Origin: Streptomyces cyaneogriseus subsp. noncyanogenus
GTDB taxonomy: Bacteria; Actinomycetota; Actinomycetes; Streptomycetales; Streptomycetaceae
Reading direction: 5' to 3'
DNA: 64,000 bases
NCBI RefSeq assembly: GCF_000931445.1
Contig: NZ_CP010849.1
Location: forward strand, 7,378,001 to 7,442,000
A model generated the notes under the pieces. That model searched no databases, was not told the origin of the DNA, and was given only the letters and a program-made list of their open reading frames with translations. The first letter of the stretch is position 1, and each line of letters starts with the position of its first letter. The translations under genes were made by a program, and so were the position numbers. Shown piece after piece: positions 1 through 8,627 of the stretch.

Positions 1-1
1 G

Positions 2-72
2 CGCACCGTACGCGCCGCGGCGGCCCGGTACGACCGGCCCGTCGTCCCTGCGAACCCGCTGGGAGGAAGTCG

Positions 73-76
<4 letters not shown>
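2..76 (+). CDS. C-terminal end of an upstream gene, probably the ABC permease
   Basis: An open frame enters from the left edge and runs 24 codons to a TGA that overlaps the ATG of the next gene (ATGA). The visible tail, RTVRAAAARYDRPVVPANPL followed by GGSR, is hydrophilic, as expected for the cytoplasmic end of a permease. The assignment rests on the 4-nt overlap and on the usual order of polar amino-acid ABC operons (permease, ATPase, binding protein). Too little is visible for a firm family call. Confidence 0.4.
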
Positions 77-837
<761 letters not shown>

Positions 838-879
838 CCACCCCTCACGTCCCTTTTCACGCGCGCAAGGAGAACCACC

Positions 880-1860
880 GTGAGCACCACCGCCCGCCGC
901 GGCACCGCCGTCGCGCTCGCAGCCGTCTGCGTCCTCTTCCCGGCCGCCTGCGGCGATCCCTCCGGCGGGGAGACGGCCGAGGTCGCGGACGCCTCGGGAA
1001 ACCGCACGGAGATCAATCTGACCGCCGACCAGAACCGCGTCACCACCGCGAAGGTGGACTCCATCGCCGCCGAGGTCCCGGCGGCGATCCGCACCAGAGG
1101 CACCCTGGAGATCGTCGGCTCCTCCGGCTCCGCCGCGCCCCTGACCTTCCACGCCACCGACAACCGGACCGTGATCGGCGTGGAGACCGACATCGCCCAT
1201 CTGGTCGCCGACGTCCTCGGCCTCGAACCCCGCATCCGCACGGTCTCCTGGGAGAACATCTTCGTCGGCCTCGACAGCGCCAAGTACGACGTCGGCTTCA
1301 GCAACATCACCGTCACCGAGGAGCGCAAGGAGAAGTACGACTTCGCCACCTACCGCAAGGACAACCTCGGCTTCGAGGCGAAGAAGGGCAGCGGCCTGAA
1401 GGTCGACGGCCCCGAGGACGTCGCGGGCCGCACGGTGGCCGTCAGCAGCGGCACCAACCAGGAGAAGCTGCTGGTCGAGTGGAGCGAGGTGAACGAGAGG
1501 GCCGGCCGGAAGCCGGTGGACATCAAGTACTACCAGGACGACACCGACACCTACCTCGCCCTCCGGTCCGGCCGGATCGACCTCCACCTCGGCCCCCATC
1601 CGACCGCGGCCTACCACGCCGCCACCACCGGGCAGACGGAGATCGTCGGCACGTACTCCGGCGCCGGGGCCGGCCTCCAAGGGCTCATCGCGGCCACCAC
1701 CAAGAAGGGCAGCGGCCTGGTCGAGCCGCTCGCCGACGCCCTCGACGAGATCATCCGCAACGGCACGTACGCGAAGGTGCTGAAGCGCTGGGGCCTGTCC
1801 GGGGAGGCCGTGACCACCTCCGAGATCAACCCGCCCGGTCTGCCGAGGACGGGCGCGTGA
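880..1860 (+). CDS. Extracellular solute-binding protein, family 3 (amino-acid binding lipoprotein)
   Basis: 326 aa with a GTG start 42 nt after the ATPase gene and an AAGGAG ribosome site. The N-terminus is a lipoprotein signal ending at Cys24 (FPAACG), so the mature protein should be anchored outside the membrane. The rest has family-3 binding-protein features, including a GVETDIAHLVADVLGLEP-like first lobe and TVAVSSGTNQEKLL at the hinge. It should deliver an amino acid to the importer encoded upstream. The ligand is unknown. Cys17 lies inside the hydrophobic part of the signal and is not the lipid site. Confidence 0.9.
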   Translation: MSTTARRGTAVALAAVCVLFPAACGDPSGGETAEVADASGNRTEINLTADQNRVTTAKVDSIAAEVPAAIRTRGTLEIVGSSGSAAPLTFHATDNRTVIGVETDIAHLVADVLGLEPRIRTVSWENIFVGLDSAKYDVGFSNITVTEERKEKYDFATYRKDNLGFEAKKGSGLKVDGPEDVAGRTVAVSSGTNQEKLLVEWSEVNERAGRKPVDIKYYQDDTDTYLALRSGRIDLHLGPHPTAAYHAATTGQTEIVGTYSGAGAGLQGLIAATTKKGSGLVEPLADALDEIIRNGTYAKVLKRWGLSGEAVTTSEINPPGLPRTGA

Positions 1861-2075
1861 CCGCCCCGGGAGGAAGCGGTGGGATGCCGGATCCCGACCA
1901 ACGTCGGCCACCCGGACCGGGCTTCGACGCGTACGCGAGAAAACGGCCACCGGACGAGGACCTGACGAGAGCCGCCGGCGGCGGGACCGAGAACCTCTCC
2001 GACACGGAGGCCCGGTGCCGAACCGACGTCAACCGGCCATCCGGCGGCGGGAGTCGGCCGAAGTGCGGCCCGTAT

Positions 2076-2114
2076 CCCTAGTTTCCCTATCGATTTACTA
2101 GGGAAATATTGACG
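2076..2114 (+). promoter_or_regulatory. Palindromic operator and promoter candidate upstream of the DszC-like gene
   Basis: The intergenic stretch 1861-2183 has no convincing gene. It holds a strong local palindrome: TTTCCCTA (2082-2089) and TAGGGAAA (2099-2106) are perfect inverted repeats, nested with CCCTAGT (2076-2082) and ACTAGGG (2097-2103). TTGACG at 2109-2114 could be a -35 element. A related sequence (CTAGCGAATCGGTGGGGA, 12 of 18 positions) lies at 4064-4081 in front of the leader peptide. Both flank the Rrf2 gene, so a common Rrf2-type sulfur regulator is the natural inference. Confidence 0.55.
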
Positions 2115-2183
2115 CCGGTCCGCGGGGCGAGTGAGCATGGCGCCCTTCGACCGGTTCTCCACGGCTCGCGAAGGAAGACCGCC

Positions 2184-3398
2184 ATGACCACCGCACCGCA
2201 GGACGACCAGGTGACCGCGCAGGACTGGCCGCACATCGCCCGGGAGATGGCGGACGACCTGGCCACCGACGCCGTCGAGCGCGAACAGGCCGGCAAGCCG
2301 CCCGTGGACGAGGTGACACGCCTGCGCGAGGCCGGGCTGCTGACCCTGCTCGTGCCGGCCGAGCACGGCGGGGCGGGCGCCGGCTGGCGCACCGCCTACA
2401 CCGTCGTCCGCACCATCGCGGCGGCGGACGGCGCCGTCGGCCATCTGCTCGGCAGCCACTACTTCCTGTCCTGTGCCGCCCGGTTCTTCGCCGGCCCCGC
2501 CGTCGCCGCACGCGTGGAACGGGAATCGGCGGCGGGAGGCTGGTGCTGGGGAGGCGGCCTCGCGTCCGACGAGCCGCCGCTCGTGCTCACCCCGGTCCGG
2601 GACGGCTACGCGCTGGAGGGGCGCCGCGGCCAGGTCGCCGCCGCCAAGGTCGCCGACCGGCTGGTCGTCCGCGCGGCGCGGCCCGGCACCGGAGAACCCC
2701 TGGCCGTCCTCGTCGACCCGGCCCGCCCCGGGGTCGTACCCGGCAACGACGGGGACACCTTCGGCCGGCGGCTGGCGGCGTACGACAGCGTGGAGTTCGA
2801 CTCCGTGACGGTCGCGGCCGACGACGTGCTCGGCTCGCTCTCCCCGGACGACGGCGTCCTGTCCCCCTTCGCCTGCCTGGCCGCACCGGCCGCGCGCCTG
2901 TTCTCCGCGCAGTTCTGTCTCGGAGTCGCCGAGGGGCTGCTCGCCGAGGCCCGCGAGTACCGCCGGGCCGCGCACCCGCTCTGGCGGCCGCTGCCACGGC
3001 AGCCGTGGCCGGGCGGTCCGTCACCCGACCCGTACGTGCTGAGCACCTGCGGGGAGTTGGTCGTCGCCGTCCGTTCCGCCTCCGCCCTCGCCGACCAGGC
3101 GGTCGAGGCACTGGTGCGCGCCCTGGCCCGGGGCGAGGACCTCGACGACGAGGAGTGCGCGGAGACGGCCGTGCTGGCGAGCGCGGCCGAGGCCGCGGCC
3201 TTCCGCGCCGTGGAGGAGGTCACCACGCGTGCCCTGGACGCCGTCGGCCCGGGTGCCGCCGCCGCACGGCACGGGTTCGACCGCTTCTGGCGCGATGCCC
3301 GCACCCACACGCTGCGCGCGCCCGGCGCCCACCGGCTGCGCGAACTGGGCGAGCACTTCCTCGACGGCGCCCACCCTCCGTTCACCCTGCCCCTCTGA
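2184..3398 (+). CDS. Acyl-CoA dehydrogenase-fold flavin enzyme, DszC/SoxC-like
   Basis: 404 aa starting at ATG 2184 behind a GAAGGAAG ribosome site; an in-frame ATG 75 nt upstream has no ribosome site. The protein has the helical N-terminal domain (VTRLREAGLLTLLVPAEHGG), the central beta domain with GYALEGRRGQVAAAKVADRLVV, and the C-terminal helical bundle of the acyl-CoA dehydrogenase superfamily. It is shaped like the FMN-dependent DszC/SoxC/SfnB branch, which oxygenates organosulfur compounds and needs a partner flavin reductase. No reductase gene is visible nearby. The palindrome upstream and the Rrf2 gene downstream suggest sulfur-responsive control. The substrate is unknown and a true acyl-CoA dehydrogenase is possible. 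Confidence 0.78.
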   Translation: MTTAPQDDQVTAQDWPHIAREMADDLATDAVEREQAGKPPVDEVTRLREAGLLTLLVPAEHGGAGAGWRTAYTVVRTIAAADGAVGHLLGSHYFLSCAARFFAGPAVAARVERESAAGGWCWGGGLASDEPPLVLTPVRDGYALEGRRGQVAAAKVADRLVVRAARPGTGEPLAVLVDPARPGVVPGNDGDTFGRRLAAYDSVEFDSVTVAADDVLGSLSPDDGVLSPFACLAAPAARLFSAQFCLGVAEGLLAEAREYRRAAHPLWRPLPRQPWPGGPSPDPYVLSTCGELVVAVRSASALADQAVEALVRALARGEDLDDEECAETAVLASAAEAAAFRAVEEVTTRALDAVGPGAAAARHGFDRFWRDARTHTLRAPGAHRLRELGEHFLDGAHPPFTLPL

Positions 3399-3495
3399 CC
3401 GCTCCGCCCTTTTCCGACGGATGACCGTCCCCACCTTTTGCGACGGAGTGAGCGGCCGGTGCCGGGCGGACCCGGCCATGGCGGATAATCACGGC

Positions 3496-3954
3496 ATGCG
3501 AATCTCGGCCAAGGCGGATTACGCGGTGCGCGCCGCGCTGGAGCTGGCGGCGGCGGGGGACGACATCTCGCTCAAGGCCGAGACGATCGCCTCGGCGCAG
3601 GGCATCCCGCACAAGTTCCTGGAGGGCATCCTCGGCGATCTGCGCCGGGGCGGACTGGTGGTGAGCCGCCGCGGCGGCAACGGCGGCTACCGGCTGGCCC
3701 GCCCGGCCGACACGATCGCCATCGCGGACGTGATCCGCGCGGCCGACGGACCGCTCGTCTCGGTACGGGGCGTGCGCCCGCCCGAACTGTCCTACACCGG
3801 CCCGGCCCAGTCGCTGCTGCCCCTGTGGATCGCGGTCCGCGCCAACGTGCGCAAGATCCTGGACGAGGTCACCCTCGCGGACGTGGCCGCCGCCGCACTG
3901 CCCGACGAGGTCGTGGGGCTGGCCGAGGACCGGGAGGCGTGGACCAACCCCTGA
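3496..3954 (+). CDS. Rrf2-family transcriptional regulator without Fe-S cysteines
   Basis: 152 aa with the Rrf2 winged helix (MRISAKADYAVRAALELA at the start, then IPHKFLEGILGDLRRGGLVVSRRGG). There is no cysteine anywhere, so it cannot bind an Fe-S cluster in the IscR/NsrR way and is closer in type to the cysteine-metabolism regulator CymR. Start 3496 fits leaderless transcription: GATAAT at 3483-3488 sits where a -10 box would place the first transcribed base at or next to the ATG. An alternative ATG at 3478 lies inside that promoter. Neighbours carry similar operator-like sequences and a sulfur-type leader peptide. Confidence 0.88.
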   Translation: MRISAKADYAVRAALELAAAGDDISLKAETIASAQGIPHKFLEGILGDLRRGGLVVSRRGGNGGYRLARPADTIAIADVIRAADGPLVSVRGVRPPELSYTGPAQSLLPLWIAVRANVRKILDEVTLADVAAAALPDEVVGLAEDREAWTNP

Positions 3955-4021
3955 CCACCGTCCGGGCCGTGCCCGGCGCGCGCGGGCGCCGCCGTCGCGG
4001 CCGTCCGGCCGCCCCGGTCTC

Positions 4022-4082
4022 TTGACGCGGTCCGCGGGCCGGACGACACTGCGAGCAGAATTCCTAGCGAATCGGTGGGGAA
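4022..4082 (+). promoter_or_regulatory. Promoter and operator in front of the leader peptide
   Basis: TTGACG (4022-4027) is separated by 17 nt from GACACT (4045-4050), a plausible sigma-70-type promoter with its start site near 4057. Directly downstream, TTCCTAGCGAATCGGTGGGG (4061-4080) resembles the palindrome in front of the DszC-like gene. It ends 3 nt before the leader ATG, a position where a bound repressor would block initiation. Confidence 0.5.
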
Positions 4083-4083
4083 C

Positions 4084-4206
4084 ATGGGACGCCCGGAGCC
4101 GGCAGACGAACGTGCGGTACGCACGCGTCGCCCGTCCCCCCTTCTGACCTCCCGCCGCCACATCGACCTGCTGCGTGTCTGCAGCGCCGCGAGCCCTCTG
4201 CGCTGA
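4084..4206 (+). CDS. Cis-regulatory leader peptide, sulfur/cysteine type (RRHIDL motif)
   Basis: A 40-codon ORF starting with ATG immediately after the operator-like sequence. Its C-terminal half reads LTSRRHIDLLRVCSAASPLR. The motif RRH(I/V)DLxRVxSA is that of the short leader peptides found upstream of many streptomycete sulfur-assimilation genes, where an attenuation role linked to cysteine supply is suspected. Here one Cys follows the RV. The peptide lies 123 nt upstream of the glutathione-transferase-like gene, with a GC-rich spacer that could fold into attenuator stems. No ribosome site is evident, and the transcript leader would be short. Confidence 0.75.
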   Translation: MGRPEPADERAVRTRRPSPLLTSRRHIDLLRVCSAASPLR

Positions 4207-4329
4207 CACCGGCGACCGCCCCCGAGCGCCACCCGCCGCCACCGCACCGGCCGCGCGCCGAACCCGCCCCCTCCGGCCGGGTTTCGCCCACCGCACCGTC
4301 CGAGACCCAGAACGCACCCGGGGAGACAC

Positions 4330-5223
4330 ATGCCCGCCACGCCACCGCCCGCCGTGCCGTCCCGCTCGCCGCTGCCCGCCTTCCGCGGCCGGATCGGCCC
4401 CGACGCCCGCAGCGGCCACTACGCCGTGCCCGGCCGCTACCGCCTGCACCTGTCGTCGTCCAGCCCGCACTGTCTGGCCATCGCCGTCACCCACGGCCTC
4501 CTCGGTCTCGAGGACGTCCTCCCGGTGACCCCGCTGCCGGCCGTGCCCGACGAGTCCGACGGCGGGTACTCGGCGCTGCGCCCGCTGTACGAGGCCGGCT
4601 GCCACCGGTATCCCGGGCCGGCCGCGGCCCCCGTGCTGAGCGACGCCTGGACCGGCCGGATCGTCAGCAACCACACCCCGGACATCCTGTCCGACCTGGC
4701 CCGGCGCTTCGGCGACGGCGGCCCGGGGCAGCCCGTGCTGTACCCGCGCGGCGCGGAAGGCGAGATCGAGGCCGTGGCGCGTCTGTGCGGGCACGGCATC
4801 GACGACGCGGCCCAGCGCGCCGGGCGGGCCGACGCCACCGCGGCGGAGCGCGAGGCCGCCCTCGGCACCCTGCTGCGCGCGCTGAACACGCTGGAGTGGC
4901 GGCTGGCCTCCCAGGAGTACGTGCTGGGCGGCGAGCCGACCGCCGCCGACGTGCGGCTGTGGGTGGCCCTGGTCCACCTGGACGTCGTGCACCGCCGACA
5001 CCTGGACGCCGCCGCGGTCCACCGCGTCGCCGCTCATCGGCACCTCTGGTCGTACGCGCGGCGCCTGGCCGCCCACCCCGCCTTCGGGCCGCGCCTCGAC
5101 CTGGACGCCATCGCCCGCGGGCACCGGGCCCGGTGCCGGGGGCTGGAGGCGGCAGGGGCGGCCCTGGGCATCGTGGACTGGACGGCGCACACCCACGAGG
5201 GAGTCCGCACCGAGACCGTCTGA
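4330..5223 (+). CDS. Glutathione S-transferase-like protein, Xi-class (glutathionyl-hydroquinone reductase fold)
   Basis: 297 aa with a GGGGAGA ribosome site. The order follows Xi-class proteins: a thioredoxin-like start (GRYRLHLSSSSPHCLA), then PVLSDAWTGRIVSNHTPDIL, then an all-helical C-terminal domain ending with an ARRLAAHPAF-type helix. In this class the N-terminal active site is CPWA. The aligned residues here are S45-P46-H47-C48, so the usual catalytic cysteine is Ser and a cysteine appears three positions later. Actinomycetes use mycothiol instead of glutathione, so the natural thiol partner is uncertain. The leader peptide and operator upstream point to sulfur-linked expression. Confidence 0.72.
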   Translation: MPATPPPAVPSRSPLPAFRGRIGPDARSGHYAVPGRYRLHLSSSSPHCLAIAVTHGLLGLEDVLPVTPLPAVPDESDGGYSALRPLYEAGCHRYPGPAAAPVLSDAWTGRIVSNHTPDILSDLARRFGDGGPGQPVLYPRGAEGEIEAVARLCGHGIDDAAQRAGRADATAAEREAALGTLLRALNTLEWRLASQEYVLGGEPTAADVRLWVALVHLDVVHRRHLDAAAVHRVAAHRHLWSYARRLAAHPAFGPRLDLDAIARGHRARCRGLEAAGAALGIVDWTAHTHEGVRTETV

Positions 5224-5330
5224 GAGACAGCCGGGCCGTGCGCCGGCCCGTCCCGGTACGGCCCGCACCACGCCCCCGGGCGCGGGGGAGCGGGGAAGGG
5301 GACCGGCGGGCGCGCCGGTGACGGGGCGGC

Positions 5331-7367
5331 TCAGCCCGGGTGGCCCGCCAGGGCCGCGTCGAGTGCGCCGAGCCGTTCCGACACCGGCCCCAGGGTCAGC
5401 AGACCGCTTCCGGCGCCGCCCAGTTCGGCGGCGGCCGGGGCCAGGTGCGCCCGCGCACGCCGCATCACCGTCCGTTCGCCCACACCGACGGCCGCGTCGG
5501 CGACCAGGCACCACAGCGCCTCGAACAGCAGGTCCCGGGGCGGCGAGGCGAGGTCGCGCAGGGCGGCGCGGGCCCCGTCGTCGTCCCCCCGGGACCTGAG
5601 CAGCACCGGACGTACCCAGGGCTCGTACGGCCCCCAGTCGGCGCGGCCGCCGAGCTCGGCGACGCGGTCCACCGCGCCGTGGCGGACGTACAGGCACAGC
5701 CGCGCCAGTGGTGACAGTCCCCGTTCCAGCCCCGGCATCCCCGCCCCGGCGAGAGTGGCCTCGGCCTCCTCGTACGCGGACTCGGCCGCGTGCAGCGGCC
5801 GGGTCAGGGAGGCGCGCAGCGCGCGGTACCAGGTGGTGAAGACGGACACCAGCGGCAGCTCATGACGTACGGACAGCTCGTCGGCGGCGGCCGCGTGCCG
5901 GTCGGCCGCGGCGAAGTCGGCGAGCGCGCAGCGGGCTTGCAGACGGACGAGGTGGCCCAGCACCTCGTAGGTGACGAGGTGGCCGGGAGCGGACAGGGCC
6001 AGCAGCTCGGCGCCGATCGCGTCGCGCCGCGCGGCCAGACCGGCCCGGGTGAACGTCTGCATGAAGACGCCGTTGAGGGCGAAGGCCAGCAGCGACGGGT
6101 CGTTGAGCCGTCGGGCGATCCGCTCGGCCTGCCGGGCCGCCTGCGGCGCCCGCGCGCCGGTGCCGGACGCGGCGGGCTCGGTGGGGAGCGTCCCGCGCGA
6201 CTCCACGGCGACGGTGGCGAGCAGCCGGCCGCGCGCCGCGTCGAGCCGGCCGGCCGGCAGCAGTCGCAGCGTCCGCTCCGCCGCGTCCACCAGCCACCGC
6301 GCCTCGGCGGGATCGTCCGAGCGGGTCCAGACGGCGGGGACGTCGTAGATGCCGATGACACGGGCCGTGAGCTCGGGGTCGCCCATCTGCTCCGCCGCCG
6401 CCACGGCCGCCACGCGATGGCGCCGGGCGGCCTCCAGGCCGCCGCCCCCGGTCACCGCCAGATCGCGCATCAGACCGGCCGTCGACTCCAGGCGCGCCCG
6501 GGCACGCGAGGGCACGCTGTGCTCGTACGCCGCGGTCGCCAGCGCCCACACCCGCTCCGCCGTCCCGCCCGGCCCCGGGTCCAGGTGCTCCGCCTGCCGC
6601 AGCACGTCCGTCTCCAGGCGGCGCAGCCTCGGGCCGGGCTCGACTCCCAGGTGCTCGCCGAGCGTCCGCCGCGCCCGCCGCAGCACCGACAGCGCGTCCG
6701 CCTGCCGCCCGGACCGGTACAGGGCCAGGACCAGCAGATGCCAGGCGTCCTCCCGCCACGGGTGCTCCGTGACGTGCGCGTCCAGCTCCGGTACGGCTTC
6801 GGCGGCCGACCCCAGGGCGATACGGGCCTCGGCGCGCAGCTCCACGGCCCGCAGGCGCAGCTCCGCCAGCCGCGCGCACTCGGCGCGCGCCCACGGCGCG
6901 TCCGCGACGTCCGCGTACGCGGGCCCCCGCCAGTGCTCCAGCGCCTCGGTGAGCCGGTCCACGCGGGCCGCCGGCGGGAGTCCGGCCCCGGTGTCGACGG
7001 CGTGCTCGAAGCGCCAGGCGTCCACCTGGCCGGGCGCGGCGCGCAGCGCGTAGCCGGGGCCGTCGGTGACCAGGAGCCGGGCCGGGGCCCGGGGCGGCCG
7101 GTCGGGTTCGAGACAGCGGCGCAGCCCGGCGACGAAGGTGCGCAGCGCGCCGACGGCGTCCGCGGGCGGCTCGGCCCACAGGTCCCGCACCAGCCGCGAG
7201 ACGGGGACGACCCGGCGGCGGGCGATGAGGAGCCGGGCGAGGACGGCCCGGTGCCGGGGGCCCCTGAGGGGGACCGCCTCGCCGGTCTCGTCCCAGGCGG
7301 CCACGGGCCCCAGGACCCCCAAGTCCACGCGCACGTCGCCGTCCGTCCTTCCGCCCCGCCGCCTCAC
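5331..7367 (-). CDS. SARP/AfsR-type transcriptional activator without NB-ARC domain
   Basis: 678 aa. The N-terminus is an OmpR-like winged helix (DLGVLGPVAAWDETGEAVPL, then RLVRDLWAEPPADAVGALRTFVAGLR). It is followed to about residue 260 by the bacterial transcriptional activation domain (DAWRFEHAV, HPWREDAWHLLVLALYRSGRQADAL). The remaining 400 residues are alanine- and leucine-rich helices, probably TPR-like, without an ATPase P-loop, so this is a medium-length SARP. No antibiotic cluster is visible beside it. It is divergently transcribed from the alpha/beta hydrolase across 144 nt and converges with the GST-like gene, where GGGCCG...CGGCCC (5233-5249) could be a shared terminator. Confidence 0.88.
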   Translation of the reverse strand: MRRRGGRTDGDVRVDLGVLGPVAAWDETGEAVPLRGPRHRAVLARLLIARRRVVPVSRLVRDLWAEPPADAVGALRTFVAGLRRCLEPDRPPRAPARLLVTDGPGYALRAAPGQVDAWRFEHAVDTGAGLPPAARVDRLTEALEHWRGPAYADVADAPWARAECARLAELRLRAVELRAEARIALGSAAEAVPELDAHVTEHPWREDAWHLLVLALYRSGRQADALSVLRRARRTLGEHLGVEPGPRLRRLETDVLRQAEHLDPGPGGTAERVWALATAAYEHSVPSRARARLESTAGLMRDLAVTGGGGLEAARRHRVAAVAAAEQMGDPELTARVIGIYDVPAVWTRSDDPAEARWLVDAAERTLRLLPAGRLDAARGRLLATVAVESRGTLPTEPAASGTGARAPQAARQAERIARRLNDPSLLAFALNGVFMQTFTRAGLAARRDAIGAELLALSAPGHLVTYEVLGHLVRLQARCALADFAAADRHAAAADELSVRHELPLVSVFTTWYRALRASLTRPLHAAESAYEEAEATLAGAGMPGLERGLSPLARLCLYVRHGAVDRVAELGGRADWGPYEPWVRPVLLRSRGDDDGARAALRDLASPPRDLLFEALWCLVADAAVGVGERTVMRRARAHLAPAAAELGGAGSGLLTLGPVSERLGALDAALAGHPG

Positions 7368-7511
7368 GGCTCAACCTACACACGCGTTCATCGGTTGCTC
7401 ATCGGGGGGCCGGAGGCTTCGGGGACCGGATGCCGGGGCGGTCGTCCCGCGCACCGGCCGGCCGGCACCCGCCGGTCCGGCGTTCTCCCCGCGAGCGAAA
7501 CGAGCTTCGCC

Positions 7512-8453
7512 ATGCAACCCGTCATCACCGGATTCACACACCACCGCGTCCCGGTCGCCGAGGGCGTCCGCCTCCACACCACCGTGGGCGGCTCGGGCAG
7601 CCCGGTCGTGCTGCTGCACGGATTTCCGCAGACCCACCTGATGTGGCGCCACGTCGCGGCCGACCTCGCCGCCGACCACACCGTCATCTGCCCCGACCTG
7701 CGGGGCTACGGGGACAGCGACAAACCCGCGGAGGAGGGCCCCGACACCTACTCCAAGCGCACCATGGCGCGGGACGTCGTCGCCCTGGCGCGGAGCCTCG
7801 GCCACGACCGGTTCGCCCTGGCCGGTCACGACCGGGGGGCGCTGGTCGCCTTCCGCGCGGGCCTGGACCACCCCGAAGCCGTCACCCACCTCGCCTGTCT
7901 CGACGTCCTGCCGACGCCGGACATGTGGGAGGTCCTGCGCGGCACCTCCGCGGCCGTGGGCTTCCACCTCTACCTGATGGCCCAGCCGCCCGGCCTGCCC
8001 GAACGGATGATCGCCGCCGCGGCGGACGCGTTCTTCGGCCACTTCCTCGACCTGTGGGCCGGTGCCCGCGACGCGATCCCGGACGAGATCCGCGCGGCCT
8101 ATCTGCGGGCCTGCCGCGGCGCGGTCCCCTCCATCGTCGCCGACTACCGGGCGTCGGCGGGCATCGACGTGGAGCACGACCTGGCCGACCGGGCGGCGGG
8201 CCGCCGGCTGTCCATGCCGGTGACCGTCCTCCAGCAGGACTGGGGGACCGCGCTCGGCTACGACGCCGCCGCGCTGTGGCGGGCCTGGGCACGGGATCTG
8301 CGGCACCACACCGTCTCCCACGGCCATTTCATGGCCGAGGAAGTCCCGGCCGACGTGGCGAGGGCCCTCCGGGAGCTGCTGGCCCGCCCGGGTGTGCCGT
8401 CCGGACCGGGCCGGGGGAGGACGACGGTACCCGGCTCGGCCGCCCTGACGTGA
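7512..8453 (+). CDS. Alpha/beta-fold hydrolase, haloacetate dehalogenase/epoxide hydrolase type
   Basis: 313 aa with ATG at 7512. Motifs of the fluoroacetate dehalogenase/epoxide hydrolase branch are visible: HGFPQTHLMW (36-45) for the oxyanion region, PDLRGYGDSDKP, the nucleophile elbow AGHDRGA with Asp107 as nucleophile, and the C-terminal catalytic His in SHGHFMAEE. An Asp nucleophile rules out an ordinary serine esterase. The C-terminal 20 residues are low-complexity. It is divergent from the SARP gene, which might regulate it. The substrate is not deducible. Confidence 0.85.
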   Translation: MQPVITGFTHHRVPVAEGVRLHTTVGGSGSPVVLLHGFPQTHLMWRHVAADLAADHTVICPDLRGYGDSDKPAEEGPDTYSKRTMARDVVALARSLGHDRFALAGHDRGALVAFRAGLDHPEAVTHLACLDVLPTPDMWEVLRGTSAAVGFHLYLMAQPPGLPERMIAAAADAFFGHFLDLWAGARDAIPDEIRAAYLRACRGAVPSIVADYRASAGIDVEHDLADRAAGRRLSMPVTVLQQDWGTALGYDAAALWRAWARDLRHHTVSHGHFMAEEVPADVARALRELLARPGVPSGPGRGRTTVPGSAALT

Positions 8454-8475
8454 CCGGGACGGACCACGGTCCCGG
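8454..8475 (+). terminator. Putative rho-independent terminator after the hydrolase
   Basis: CCGGGAC (8454-8460) and GTCCCGG (8469-8475) form a perfect 7-bp stem around an 8-nt loop immediately after the stop codon. No U-tract follows, as is common in streptomycetes. Confidence 0.4.
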
Positions 8476-8627
8476 GCGTGCGCCCCCGGCCGTCCGGCCC
8501 CGTCGGCCGAGCCGGGCCGGGACGCGCGCCGGACGCCGGTCCCGTCCGGGCGGCGGCGCCCGGGGGAAACGGGTGATTACGCGCGGGTTCCGGGCGCCTC
8601 GACAGCGCCCGAGGGAAGCAACGAGCC

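Noticed and set aside
2137..2187. A 16-codon ORF overlapping the DszC-like start (ATGA), considered as a second leader peptide
   Set aside because: It has no RRHIDL motif and no cysteine, so a sulfur-leader role is unsupported.
3382..5697. A 771-codon open frame on the minus strand
   Set aside because: It is antisense to the Rrf2 and GST-like genes, is composed of Arg/Gly/Pro-rich low-complexity sequence and has no domain; a GC-skew artefact.
5790..8453. An 887-codon plus-strand frame across the SARP gene
   Set aside because: Only the part from ATG 7512 has protein-like sequence; the rest is antisense to the SARP regulator.
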